Part shown: positions 39,643-47,631 of the stretch, piece after piece
Layout: every line of letters begins with the position of its first letter
Numbering within the stretch: the first letter of the stretch is position 1
Assembly: GCA_965203575.1 (NCBI GenBank)
Contig: OZ241894.1
Coordinates: 248,001 to 312,000 of the forward strand
Direction: 5' to 3'
DNA from: Aldehydirespirator sp965203575
GTDB lineage: Bacteria; Actinomycetota; Acidimicrobiia; Acidimicrobiales; Aldehydirespiratoraceae
Length of the DNA stretch: 64,000 bases
Notes under the pieces: model-generated
The model's database searches: none
The model's input: only the letters and a program-made list of their open reading frames with translations
What the model was told of the DNA's origin: nothing
Made by a program: the position numbers and the translations under genes

Positions 39643-40320
39643 ATGGCGCTATCGAAGCCTTACCCGATAGAGGTCGCGCTGGCCGACGGGACAGTTCTGC
39701 GGGGGGTCGAGCATCCTGCCGACGGGCCGCCGCTGCTGTTCGTGCACGACCTCGGCGAGGACCTGGACGCCTGGGGATCGGTGGCGCCCGCAGTGAGAGC
39801 GGCGGGCTTCCGGGTGATCTGCCTGGAACTGCGAGGCCACGGCCTCTCCGACGGCGAGCCCGACCCGTCGGCCACTGTCGATGACGTGACCGGCGCGCTG
39901 GCCGAGGTGCAAGGCGCCTTCGGCCCCTGCGGGCTGGTGGTCCACGGGACCGCGGCCGGTGCCGCCTTCGCGCTGGGCAGCGAGCACGGCGCCCCGGTCC
40001 ATGCCGTGATCAGCCCCGTGCCCGGACCGGGCGGTGCTGACGACGGCGACGACAGCATCGGGTCGGTCCCCTCCATGCGGGTGCTGTTCACCGGCGCCCA
40101 CGACGAGCCCGTACACGAGCATGTGCGGACGAGCCATTCGAGTATGCGGGGCCAGAACATGTGGATTTCGACGGGCACCGCGCTGAGAGGCCCGACCCTG
40201 CTACAGGAGCACCCCCACCTGGTGGAGCAGCTGGTGATGTTCATGAGGCGGCACCTCACCGCCTACCACCTCGCCTGGATCGCAGAGCAGACCGAGAACC
40301 GGCAAGACTCCGACGAGTAG
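39643..40320 (+). CDS. alpha/beta-hydrolase-fold protein lacking the nucleophile Ser
   Basis: 225 residues from the ATG at 39643. The fold is clear (PPLLFVHDLGEDLDAWGSVAP, ICLELRGHGLSDGEPDPS), but the nucleophile elbow reads VVHGTAAGAAF, where GxSxG is expected, so Ala replaces Ser. The second half has VLFTGAHDEPVHEH, the place of the acid residue. Either a non-catalytic or differently acting member. It lies 12 bases after the transporter ATPase, in the same operon. Confidence 0.7.
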   Translation: MALSKPYPIEVALADGTVLRGVEHPADGPPLLFVHDLGEDLDAWGSVAPAVRAAGFRVICLELRGHGLSDGEPDPSATVDDVTGALAEVQGAFGPCGLVVHGTAAGAAFALGSEHGAPVHAVISPVPGPGGADDGDDSIGSVPSMRVLFTGAHDEPVHEHVRTSHSSMRGQNMWISTGTALRGPTLLQEHPHLVEQLVMFMRRHLTAYHLAWIAEQTENRQDSDE

Positions 40321-40345
40321 AGACGAACCAGAAAGGCAAGAAGCC

Positions 40346-41212
40346 ATGGACGTAGTGGATGGCCACCTGCACCTGTTCAAGGCCCTCAGCGACGACTATC
40401 CCCGGGCCATCTTCGACGTCATGGCGCCGCCCGAGCGCGAGGAGGCCGCGGGACGCCTCCTGGAGGCAATGGACGCCGCCGGAGTGGATCGGGCCGTCAT
40501 CTGCGCCCTGTCGGAGCACGACCGCTACCTGGCCGAAGTGCTGGCCGACTACCCGGGCAGGTTCGCGGGTGTCGCCGTGTACGACTTCGAGGACTCCGAT
40601 CCGCTGGCCACCCTGCAGCGCAGGATCGACGCCGGGATCGAGGGCGTCCGGTTCTACGGCCTGGAGGGTGAGCCCGGTTCCGATCCCGAGTCGCTGGCCG
40701 CGTTCCCTGCTCTGGCCGCCATGCGCGACGCCGGGATGAAGGCCTGGTTCTACGGGCCTGCCGACCAGGTGGCGCTCCTCGACGGCTGCCTGGACCTGCT
40801 CCCCGGGCTGAGGGTGGTGCTCAACCATCTGGGGTTCCTACCCAACATGCACCTGGAACTGCGGGTGGACGACCACCGGCGACCCCGGTTCGACATGCCG
40901 CTCCCCCCGCCCGGCCTGGAGGTAGTGGAGGCGCTGGCCGCCAAGCACCCCAGCGTTCACGTCCACCTGTCGGGTCACTACGCCTTCAGCGGCGCTCCCT
41001 ATCCCTACCGGGACCTCCAGGAGACCACCGACCGCATCCATGCCGCCTTCGGCGCGGAGCGCATGCTGATGGCCTCGGACTGGCCCTGGATACGGGAGGA
41101 GCCCGGCTACCCCGAGACCCTGGGCGTGATCGACCAACTTCTCGGCAGCATCGGTTCGGCCGAACGCGACATGATCCGCGGCGGCACCGCCATGTCGCTG
41201 TTCAACTTCTGA
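40346..41212 (+). CDS. amidohydrolase-2 family metal-dependent hydrolase
   Basis: 288 residues from an ATG with AAAGGCAAGAAG upstream. TIM barrel of the amidohydrolase-2 (ACMSD/gamma-resorcylate decarboxylase-like) type: DGHLHLF with the HxH metal site, VDRAVICALSE, VRFYGLEG, VVLNHLGF, LMASDWPWIREE and MSLFNF at the end. Members hydrolyse lactones or decarboxylate aromatic acids. It closes the transporter operon. Confidence 0.82.
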   Translation: MDVVDGHLHLFKALSDDYPRAIFDVMAPPEREEAAGRLLEAMDAAGVDRAVICALSEHDRYLAEVLADYPGRFAGVAVYDFEDSDPLATLQRRIDAGIEGVRFYGLEGEPGSDPESLAAFPALAAMRDAGMKAWFYGPADQVALLDGCLDLLPGLRVVLNHLGFLPNMHLELRVDDHRRPRFDMPLPPPGLEVVEALAAKHPSVHVHLSGHYAFSGAPYPYRDLQETTDRIHAAFGAERMLMASDWPWIREEPGYPETLGVIDQLLGSIGSAERDMIRGGTAMSLFNF

Positions 41213-41235
41213 GCATCCTGCCGACCTCTCGGCGG

Positions 41236-42387
41236 TCAGCTACCCCACTCCTCGATGGCGTCGGCTAGGCGCTCGACTCCTTCCATCAAGAGATCCGGGG
41301 CAGTGGCCAATGAGATGCGCACGAACCGGCCCGAGCCGGGACCGAACGTGTCGCCCGGCACCACCGCCACCCGCTTGTCCCTCAGCAGTCGGAGCACGAA
41401 GTCCTTGCCCGAGCAGCCGCTGCCGCTCACATCGATCATCAGGTAGAAGGCGCCCCGCGGCCTCACGTGGGGAATGCCCCGGCCGGTCAGGAACCCGGTG
41501 ACCAGATCGCGACGGCGCCGGTAGGCGTCTCGCATCTCGGCCACACACTCCTGCGGACCGGTCACCGCGGCCAGGGCGCCCATCTGCGCGGGGGCGTTGA
41601 CGCACGACGTGATCGGCTCCTGGGCCCGCACGATCAGGGGCGACACGCCCGGCGGCACCACGAGGTAGCCCACCCGCCAACCGGTCATGGCGTAGGTCTT
41701 GGAGAAGCTGAAGAAGGTGATCACCCGCCCGTCGGTGTCCAGCGGCGCGGCCGGTGTGTACGGCCCGTCGAAGGAGATCTCGTCGTAGACCTCGTCGGAG
41801 AAGACCAGCAGGTCGTGCCGGCGGGCCAGTTCCATCAGCTCGGCCAGGGCGGCGGCATCGGTGACCGCGCCGGTCGGGTTGCCGGGAGAGTTGAGCAGGA
41901 TGGCCTGCGTGCGCTCCGTGATCAGCGGCTCGACGTCGGCGGCCTGCGGGACCAGATCGGCCTCGGGCCGCAGCGGGAAATGGACCGGCGTTATCTTCAG
42001 CAGCGTCATCATCTGGGCGTAGTTGGGCCAGCTCGGATCGCCCAGCAGCATCTCCGCGCCGGGGTCGACCAGCGAGACCATGGCGCTGTAGATCCCGGCC
42101 ACGGCACCGGAGGTGACCACCACCTGATCGGCGGTGGCATCGATGCCGTTGCGCTCGGTGACCTTGGCCGCCAGCGCCTCGCGCAGTGGGGGGATCCCGG
42201 CGTTGGAGGTGTACTTGGTGAACCCGTCGAACGCGGCCTCGGACGCGGCCTCGCAGACATGGCGGGGGGTGTCGAAGTTGGGTTCGCCCGTCTCCAGGCG
42301 GATGGCGCCGTCAATGGAGTTGGCCAGTTCCATGACCTCGCGTATGCCCGAGCGCGGCATCCCCGCGATGGGCTGCGATGGTCTCAT
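41236..42387 (-). CDS. class I/II PLP-dependent aminotransferase (paralogue)
   Basis: 383 residues. LNSPGNPTGAVT, VFSDEVYDEISFDG, FFSFSKTYAMTGWRVGYLVV with the PLP Lys, and RISLATAP. Closely related to the enzyme at 20258-21415, sharing the SFSKxYAMTGWRVGY block and overall length. It follows the ABC ATPase gene by 14 bases on the same strand, and its 3' end converges with the amidohydrolase operon. Confidence 0.9.
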   Translation of the reverse strand: MRPSQPIAGMPRSGIREVMELANSIDGAIRLETGEPNFDTPRHVCEAASEAAFDGFTKYTSNAGIPPLREALAAKVTERNGIDATADQVVVTSGAVAGIYSAMVSLVDPGAEMLLGDPSWPNYAQMMTLLKITPVHFPLRPEADLVPQAADVEPLITERTQAILLNSPGNPTGAVTDAAALAELMELARRHDLLVFSDEVYDEISFDGPYTPAAPLDTDGRVITFFSFSKTYAMTGWRVGYLVVPPGVSPLIVRAQEPITSCVNAPAQMGALAAVTGPQECVAEMRDAYRRRRDLVTGFLTGRGIPHVRPRGAFYLMIDVSGSGCSGKDFVLRLLRDKRVAVVPGDTFGPGSGRFVRISLATAPDLLMEGVERLADAIEEWGS

Positions 42388-42401
42388 TCTCTGAACGACC
42401 C

Positions 42402-43481
42402 CTATACGACCTGGCGGGCCTCGGGGAAGTGACAGGCCACCCAGTGGCCCTCGCTCACCTCATCGAGAGGAGGCTCCTGGACCCGGCACACCTCCTGGTC
42501 GCGGCCCACATGGCAACGGGTATGGAAGCGGCATCCCGTTGGGGGGTTCAGCGGGCTGGGAACATCCCCCTCGAGCAGGATGCGCAGCCTTCCCCGCTCC
42601 AAGTCCGGGTCGGGCACCGGAACGGCCGACAGCAGGGCATGGGTGTAGGGGTGCATCGACTCCGCGAACAGCCGCTCGGCGGAGGTGCGCTCCACGATCT
42701 TGCCCAGATACATCACCGCGATGTCGTCGCACACGTGGCGCACCACCGCCAGATCGTGGGCGATGAACAGGTAGGTGAGGCCCAACTCCTGCTGGAGCTC
42801 GTCGAGGAGGTTCAGGACCTGGGCCTGGATCGACACATCGAGCGCGGACACCGGCTCGTCGAGCACCAGGAAGCCGGGATCGAAGGCCAGAGCCCGGGCC
42901 ACGCCGATGCGCTGGCGCTGCCCGCCGGAGAACTCGTGGGGGTAGCGGTCGATGATGCGGGGATTGAGGCCGACCAGCCGCAGCAGTTCGCCCACCCTGG
43001 TGTCCTGCTCCGTGCGGGGCATCGAGGTGTGCACCTTGAGCGGCTCGCGCAGGGCCTGGCCCACCGTCATGCGGGGGTTCAGCGAGGCGAAGGGATCCTG
43101 GAACACGATCTGCATGTCGCGGCGCAGCCGGCGCAGGTCGGCCCGGCTGCTGGCGATGATGTCGATCCTCTCGGTCGTGCCGTCCGCTATCGGGCGCTGC
43201 AGGACCACCTCACCCGAGGTCGGTTCGATCAAGCGAAGGATGCACCGGGCGGTGGTGGACTTCCCGCAGCCCGACTCCCCCACCAGACCCAGCGTGCGCC
43301 CGAAGCCGATGTCGAAGGACACGCCGGCCACCGCCGACACCTCGCCCTTCTCGCCGCCCAGCCAGCCGCCGCCCACCTCGAAGGTCTTTACGAGGCCGCG
43401 CACTGAAAGGGCCACATCGGAGCCGGTGCCGTTGGCACCCGCGGCTTCCAAAGCGCCATCGACCGGCTTGGTCGGATCCAT
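42402..43481 (-). CDS. ABC importer ATPase, DppF/OppF-like
   Basis: 359 residues from the ATG at 43481; an upstream extension in frame overlaps the divergent gene and is rejected. GESGCGKSTTARCILRL (Walker A), VFQDPFASLNPRM (Q-loop), FSGGQRQRIGVARAL (signature), FLVLDEPVSALDVS (Walker B), FIAHDLAVVRH. The C-terminal Cys motif CRFHTRCHVGRDQEVC is typical of OppF. It probably completes the importer encoded at 34867-39630, though on the opposite strand and linked to an aminotransferase. Confidence 0.92.
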   Translation of the reverse strand: MDPTKPVDGALEAAGANGTGSDVALSVRGLVKTFEVGGGWLGGEKGEVSAVAGVSFDIGFGRTLGLVGESGCGKSTTARCILRLIEPTSGEVVLQRPIADGTTERIDIIASSRADLRRLRRDMQIVFQDPFASLNPRMTVGQALREPLKVHTSMPRTEQDTRVGELLRLVGLNPRIIDRYPHEFSGGQRQRIGVARALAFDPGFLVLDEPVSALDVSIQAQVLNLLDELQQELGLTYLFIAHDLAVVRHVCDDIAVMYLGKIVERTSAERLFAESMHPYTHALLSAVPVPDPDLERGRLRILLEGDVPSPLNPPTGCRFHTRCHVGRDQEVCRVQEPPLDEVSEGHWVACHFPEARQVV

Positions 43482-43533
43482 CGGCGCGATGGTACTGTCT
43501 GGCCTCGACCAGTGAGAAAAGGAGCGGTCGACT

Positions 43534-44070
43534 ATGAGCAGTTTCCGAGGCGATCTGGGCGGCTTGACAGCCGAGGAGATGGAGCAGTTCCTGGCGGGCA
43601 ACCCCATCGCCCGCCTGGCCACCATCAAGCCCGACGGGTCGCCCTACGTGATGCCTGTGTGGTACCAGTGGGACGGCGAGGCGCTGTACTTCGTCGGCCG
43701 CCAGCGGGCCCTGTGGTGTCAGTACATCCAGGCCGACGGGCGGGTCAGCGTGGTCATCGACGCCCCCCACAGCGACCCCGACGAGTCGGGCCAGTCGGTG
43801 GAGATCCCGAAGGTGTACATGGAGGGCACAGCCACCGTGGAGGAGGAGCCCAACGTCGGCGGCCGCTGGGTGCAGGTCGCGGAGCAGATGTCGTACCGGT
43901 ACCTCGGCCCCAACGGCCCGACCTATCTGGTGTCCACCCTCCAGCAGCCTCGCTGGCTCATCAAGCTGGTCCCCGACAAGATCAAGACCTGGAAGGGCGT
44001 CGGCTGGGCCCGTCGCTACTGGGTCGAGGAATCGGGGGGACCCAGCTACGAGGAGGCCCACAGCTCCTAG
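43534..44070 (+). CDS. PNPOx-like split-barrel flavin protein
   Basis: 178 residues from an ATG with AAAAGGAG upstream. FLAGNPIARLATIKPDGSPY, MPVWYQWDGEALYFVGRQRA, SVVIDAPHSDPDES, then RWVQVAEQMSYRYLGPNGPTY and GPSYEEAHSS. It aligns without gaps to the protein at 62613-63149. FMN or F420 binding is likely; the reaction is unknown. Divergent from the ABC ATPase; followed by two SDR genes. Confidence 0.82.
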   Translation: MSSFRGDLGGLTAEEMEQFLAGNPIARLATIKPDGSPYVMPVWYQWDGEALYFVGRQRALWCQYIQADGRVSVVIDAPHSDPDESGQSVEIPKVYMEGTATVEEEPNVGGRWVQVAEQMSYRYLGPNGPTYLVSTLQQPRWLIKLVPDKIKTWKGVGWARRYWVEESGGPSYEEAHSS

Positions 44071-44079
44071 ACCGCAGGA

Positions 44080-44124
44080 TCTCGGGTCGGAACCTGGCAC
44101 ACACGACCCAATACCAACCCGAGA
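44080..44124 (-). repeat. palindromic intergenic element, copy B
   Basis: TCTCGGGT at 44080-44087 and ACCCGAGA at 44117-44124 bracket 29 bases. Read on the minus strand, the element begins TCTCGGGTTGGT and ends CGACCCGAGA, as copy A at 15116-15161 does on the plus strand; the loops also share G/T-rich positions. It lies between the PNPOx-like gene and an SDR, with an AGGAGG directly after it. Confidence 0.65.
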
Positions 44125-44160
44125 CTTCCGAGGAGGCCCCAAGCGCCCAACCCGCTCGAC

Positions 44161-44916
44161 CTGTTCCGCCTCGACGGACGCGCCGCCCTGATTACCGGCG
44201 GATCCCGGGGGCTCGGCGCGGTGATGGCCGAGGCGTTGAGCTTCGCAGGCGCACGTGTGGCCGTGACCAGCCGCAGCCTCGGCGACGCGGAGGCCAAGGC
44301 AGCCGAGATCGCCTCGGCCACCGGGGGCCAGACGTTGGGGGTGGAGATGGAGGCCACCGACGGAGACTCGGTCGAGGCCGCGGTGGCCGGAGTGGTCGAG
44401 CGCTTGGGCGGTCTCGACATCCTGGTCAACAACGCTGGGATCCTCGTGCGGGGCGCCATCGGTGATCTCGAGCCGGGCCAGTTCGAGGAGTCTCTGGCCG
44501 TCAACGTGACCGGCCCCTGGCTGATCTGCCGGGCTGCGGCCCCGCACTTGTGGGAGTCCAGCTGCGGGCGGGTGATCAACGTGTCGTCGACGTTCGGGCT
44601 GGTGGCCGCACCCGACCGCACCGCCTACACCTCCTCCAAGGGCGCCGTCGTGCAGTTGACGCGGGCGCTAGCCATGGAGTGGGCGCCGCGGGGCGTGAAC
44701 GTGAACACGATCGCTCCCGGCCCGTTCCTGACCGACATGAACCGGGCCCACCAGCACAGCGAGCATAGCGTCAGGGTGATCGGACAGGAGGTGGCCCTGC
44801 AACGCTGGGGCGAGTTGCCCGAGATCGCCGGAGCGGTCATCTACCTGGCCTCTGACGCGTCGTCGTATGTGACCGGCTCGGTCCTGACGGTGGACGGAGG
44901 CTGGACGGCCCACTAG
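44161..44916 (+). CDS. short-chain dehydrogenase/reductase without a canonical start codon
   Basis: 251 residues if counted from a CTG at 44161. The Rossmann motif ALITGGSRGLGAVMAEAL, the LVNNAGIL, INVSSTFGLV, YTSSK and VDGGWTAH blocks are intact, so a working enzyme is expected. In this frame no ATG, GTG or TTG exists between the upstream stop (44068) and base 44221, and the GTG at 44221 lies inside the NAD-binding motif. AGGAGG at 44131 predicts initiation near 44142-44150, where the codons are GCG and CCC. The start has been lost, is non-canonical, or the base call is wrong. Confidence 0.8.
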   Translation: MFRLDGRAALITGGSRGLGAVMAEALSFAGARVAVTSRSLGDAEAKAAEIASATGGQTLGVEMEATDGDSVEAAVAGVVERLGGLDILVNNAGILVRGAIGDLEPGQFEESLAVNVTGPWLICRAAAPHLWESSCGRVINVSSTFGLVAAPDRTAYTSSKGAVVQLTRALAMEWAPRGVNVNTIAPGPFLTDMNRAHQHSEHSVRVIGQEVALQRWGELPEIAGAVIYLASDASSYVTGSVLTVDGGWTAH

Positions 44917-44935
44917 GAGCGGGGGTACCGACACA

Positions 44936-45721
44936 ATGCGACGATTCGAAGGACGCAACATCTTCGTGACGGGAGCGGGCAGCGGCTTCGGACGCCGCAC
45001 CGCCGAACTGTTCGCGACCGAGGGCGCCAAGAACCTCTACCTGGTCGACTACAACCAGGAGCGCTTGGAAGCGGTCGCGCCGGTGATCGAGGAACTGGGG
45101 GCCACGCCGCACCTGCTCAACTGCGATCTCAGCGTCATGGAGAACTGTGCCGAAGCGGTGGCCCAGGCTCTGGCCATCGACCCCAAGCTCGACGTCATGG
45201 TGTCCAACGCGGCCGCCTGGGACCTGTCCGAGTTCGTTGACGTGAGCGACGCGACCTGGCGCCGGATCCTGTCGGTGAACCTCGACGCCTACTTCGTTCT
45301 GGGCAACCGGGCGGCCCGAGCGATGAAGGAGACCGGCGGTGGCGTCATCCTGTTCACCTCATCGATCGCCGCGCTCGGGCACGGTCGAGGGTGCACGCCC
45401 TACTGCGTGGCCAAGACCGGCGTTGTGGCCCTGGCGAAGGCGATCGCCGTCGAGTGCGCCCCCTACAACATCCGGTGCAACTGCGTCGCTCCGGGCCCCG
45501 GAGACACCCAGCAGTCAGTCGACATCGTGGGCGAGGAGTTGATGGACAAATGGCGCTCCGAGGGCTTCCCGGCGGTGCCCGCCAACCGGCTGACGTCGGT
45601 CGACGACATCGCCAACGCCTTCCTGTACCTCGCCTCGGACGAAGCCAGGTACGTGTCCGGCATCAACCTCGTCGTGGACGGCGCCCTGAGCGCCCAGACC
45701 TACGACGTGCCCGAGAACTGA
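44936..45721 (+). CDS. short-chain dehydrogenase/reductase (copy 1 of a duplicated pair)
   Basis: 261 residues. NIFVTGAGSGFGRRTAELFA (cofactor loop), VSNAAAW in place of NNAG, LFTSSIAALGHGRG with the catalytic Ser, and YCVAK with the Tyr and Lys. The C-terminus is YVSGINLVVDGALSAQTYDV. It is nearly the same, residue for residue, as the protein at 61809-62597. It is 19 bases after the preceding SDR and 16 bases before the metallo-beta-lactamase-fold gene. Confidence 0.9.
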   Translation: MRRFEGRNIFVTGAGSGFGRRTAELFATEGAKNLYLVDYNQERLEAVAPVIEELGATPHLLNCDLSVMENCAEAVAQALAIDPKLDVMVSNAAAWDLSEFVDVSDATWRRILSVNLDAYFVLGNRAARAMKETGGGVILFTSSIAALGHGRGCTPYCVAKTGVVALAKAIAVECAPYNIRCNCVAPGPGDTQQSVDIVGEELMDKWRSEGFPAVPANRLTSVDDIANAFLYLASDEARYVSGINLVVDGALSAQTYDVPEN

Positions 45722-45737
45722 CCGAAAGGAGCGGATC

Positions 45738-46487
45738 GTGAGACTGACATCCGACGTTCATCTGGTAGGCGGTGGCACGCTCAGCGGCTTCGGCGTCTCG
45801 TCGGACTTCGACGCCCACTGCTATCTCCTCGACGGCGGTGACGAGCAGGCCCTCGTCGAGTGCGGCATGGGCACCGAGACCGGGTTCCGGCGCGTCACCG
45901 GCAACATCAGGAGCGCCGGCTTCGACCCGGCCGACGTCACCAGGCTGTTCCTGACCCACCACCACACCGACCACGCAGGGGGCGCATCGGTCTACCGCGA
46001 GCGCCTCGGACTGGCCGTCGTGACCGGCGCGGCCACCGGGCGAGCGCTCGAGGCGGGCGATCACGAGGCCACGTCCTTTGCTCGGGCTCAGGCCGCCGGG
46101 ATCTTCCCCGACGGCTATTCCTACGAGCCCTGTCCCGTCGATGATCTGCTCACCGACGGCGACCAACGGTCGGTGGGCCGGCTGACGCTCACCTATCTCG
46201 ACACACCGGGCCACTGCGGCGGCCACGGGTCGTTCCTCGTCGAGGGGGGCGAGCAGACGTACCTCTTCGCCGGCGACGCCATCTTCGCGTGGGGAAAGCT
46301 GCACTTACAGGCCATTCCGGACTGTGATCTCCAGGCCTCGCTGGCAACCGTCCTGGCGCTGGCCGAGCTGGAGTTCGATTCACTCCTCCCGGGTCACGGA
46401 GCCATCGCCCTCCATGACGGCCAGGCCCATATTGGCATGGCCAAGGACGCTATCGAGAGTCTCGCCGTCCCACCGAGACTGGTCTGA
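45738..46487 (+). CDS. metallo-beta-lactamase-fold hydrolase
   Basis: 249 residues from a GTG with GAAAGGAG upstream. The dinuclear metal motif is LTHHHTDHAGG (HxHxDH), followed by DTPGHCGGHGS, FAGDAIFAW and the final His in LLPGHGAIA. Probably a thioesterase, lactonase or glyoxalase-II-like hydrolase; no lactamase-specific feature is seen. Same operon as the two SDRs. Confidence 0.85.
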   Translation: MRLTSDVHLVGGGTLSGFGVSSDFDAHCYLLDGGDEQALVECGMGTETGFRRVTGNIRSAGFDPADVTRLFLTHHHTDHAGGASVYRERLGLAVVTGAATGRALEAGDHEATSFARAQAAGIFPDGYSYEPCPVDDLLTDGDQRSVGRLTLTYLDTPGHCGGHGSFLVEGGEQTYLFAGDAIFAWGKLHLQAIPDCDLQASLATVLALAELEFDSLLPGHGAIALHDGQAHIGMAKDAIESLAVPPRLV

Positions 46488-46509
46488 GGCCGAGCCGACA
46501 CCCGCAGCA

Positions 46510-47631
46510 TCACGCCTCGACCACGAACCGGTCTGCCGTCAGGCGCTCCAGAAGGTCGGGTCTGGGCACCGGCGCGATGCCGGCCTCCTCGCCGGCCACC
46601 GCGTAACACCCGCCGTCGCTCGCTGTCTCGAAGCACACGGCCGGATCGGCGAGGTCCTCGGCGTAGAAGCGCGAGGAGGGGAAGATGTCCGACGGGTAGG
46701 TGAAGTTCTCCAGCGTCGCGAGCGCGACGCATATTGCCGCGCCCACCCCGCTCTCCAGCATGCCGCCCACCCAGCATCCGATGCCGGAGTCCCGGCAGAG
46801 ATCGTGGATCGACTTCGCAACCGTCAGCCCGCCGACCCGGCCCGGCTTCACGTTGATGTAGCGGCAACTGCCCAGATCGACGGCGTGCTCGGCACCCTTG
46901 ACCGAGACGATGCTCTCGTCGAGACACACCGGCGTGTCGATCTGCGCCTGGAGCTTGGCATGATCGAGGAGGTCGTCGTGCTGCAGCGGCTGCTCGATCA
47001 TCGCGAGCTCGAACCGGTCGACCGCACGGAAGAGATCAAGATCGGACAGCTGGAAAGCCGCGTTGCAGTCGATGTGGGCGGTGAGGTCGGGAAAGGTCGA
47101 GCGGACCGCCTTCAGCATGTCCATGTCCCAGCCCGGCCGGAACTTTAGCTTCACGCGCCGGTAGCCGGCCCTGACGGCACCGTCCACCGCGGCGACGAGA
47201 TCGTCGAGCGAGTCCATGACGCCGAAGTCGGCTCCGACCTCCACCCGATCGCGCCGGCCGCCGAGCAGCACATGCAGCGGCTCCTTGACCCGTCGGGCTT
47301 CGAGGACCCACCAGGCCACATCGAGCGCGGCCTTGGCGAAGTAGTTGCCCTTGAAGTGCGACAGCCTCTCCTGGAGCAACTCACCGGAACCGATCTCGGC
47401 GCCGACAACCGCTGGCGCGAGCCAGTCCCGGAGCACTGCGAAGGCGCCCCGGGCGTACTCGGGGCTGTAGCCGGGCGCCCCGAAGGGACAGGACTCGGCC
47501 CAGGCGTCGAGTTCCCCGCTGGTGATCCTCACCAGCAGGCTGTCGATGGCCGGTATCTCGTGTGACGCCGTCCTCCACGGATACAGCAGCGGCATGGTGA
47601 CGTGCGAGACCTCGACACGGTCGATCTTCAT
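46510..47631 (-). CDS. enolase-superfamily enzyme (MLE / OSBS / N-acylamino-acid racemase type)
   Basis: 373 residues from the ATG at 47631, which overlaps the hydrolase stop (TGATG). The catalytic set of the muconate-lactonising subgroup is seen: VKLKFRPG (KxK), the metal ligands in HIDCNAAF, IEQPL and LDESI, and the second Lys in INVKPGR. GCWVGGMLESGVG is the usual end-of-barrel block. o-Succinylbenzoate synthase and N-acylamino-acid racemase share this sequence type and cannot be told apart here. Absence of other menaquinone genes favours racemase or a catabolic role. Confidence 0.85.
   Translation of the reverse strand: MKIDRVEVSHVTMPLLYPWRTASHEIPAIDSLLVRITSGELDAWAESCPFGAPGYSPEYARGAFAVLRDWLAPAVVGAEIGSGELLQERLSHFKGNYFAKAALDVAWWVLEARRVKEPLHVLLGGRRDRVEVGADFGVMDSLDDLVAAVDGAVRAGYRRVKLKFRPGWDMDMLKAVRSTFPDLTAHIDCNAAFQLSDLDLFRAVDRFELAMIEQPLQHDDLLDHAKLQAQIDTPVCLDESIVSVKGAEHAVDLGSCRYINVKPGRVGGLTVAKSIHDLCRDSGIGCWVGGMLESGVGAAICVALATLENFTYPSDIFPSSRFYAEDLADPAVCFETASDGGCYAVAGEEAGIAPVPRPDLLERLTADRFVVEA

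Noticed and set aside
46510..47631. Naming the enolase-superfamily gene menC
   Set aside because: o-Succinylbenzoate synthase and N-acylamino-acid racemase are not separable by motif, and no menaquinone genes are nearby.
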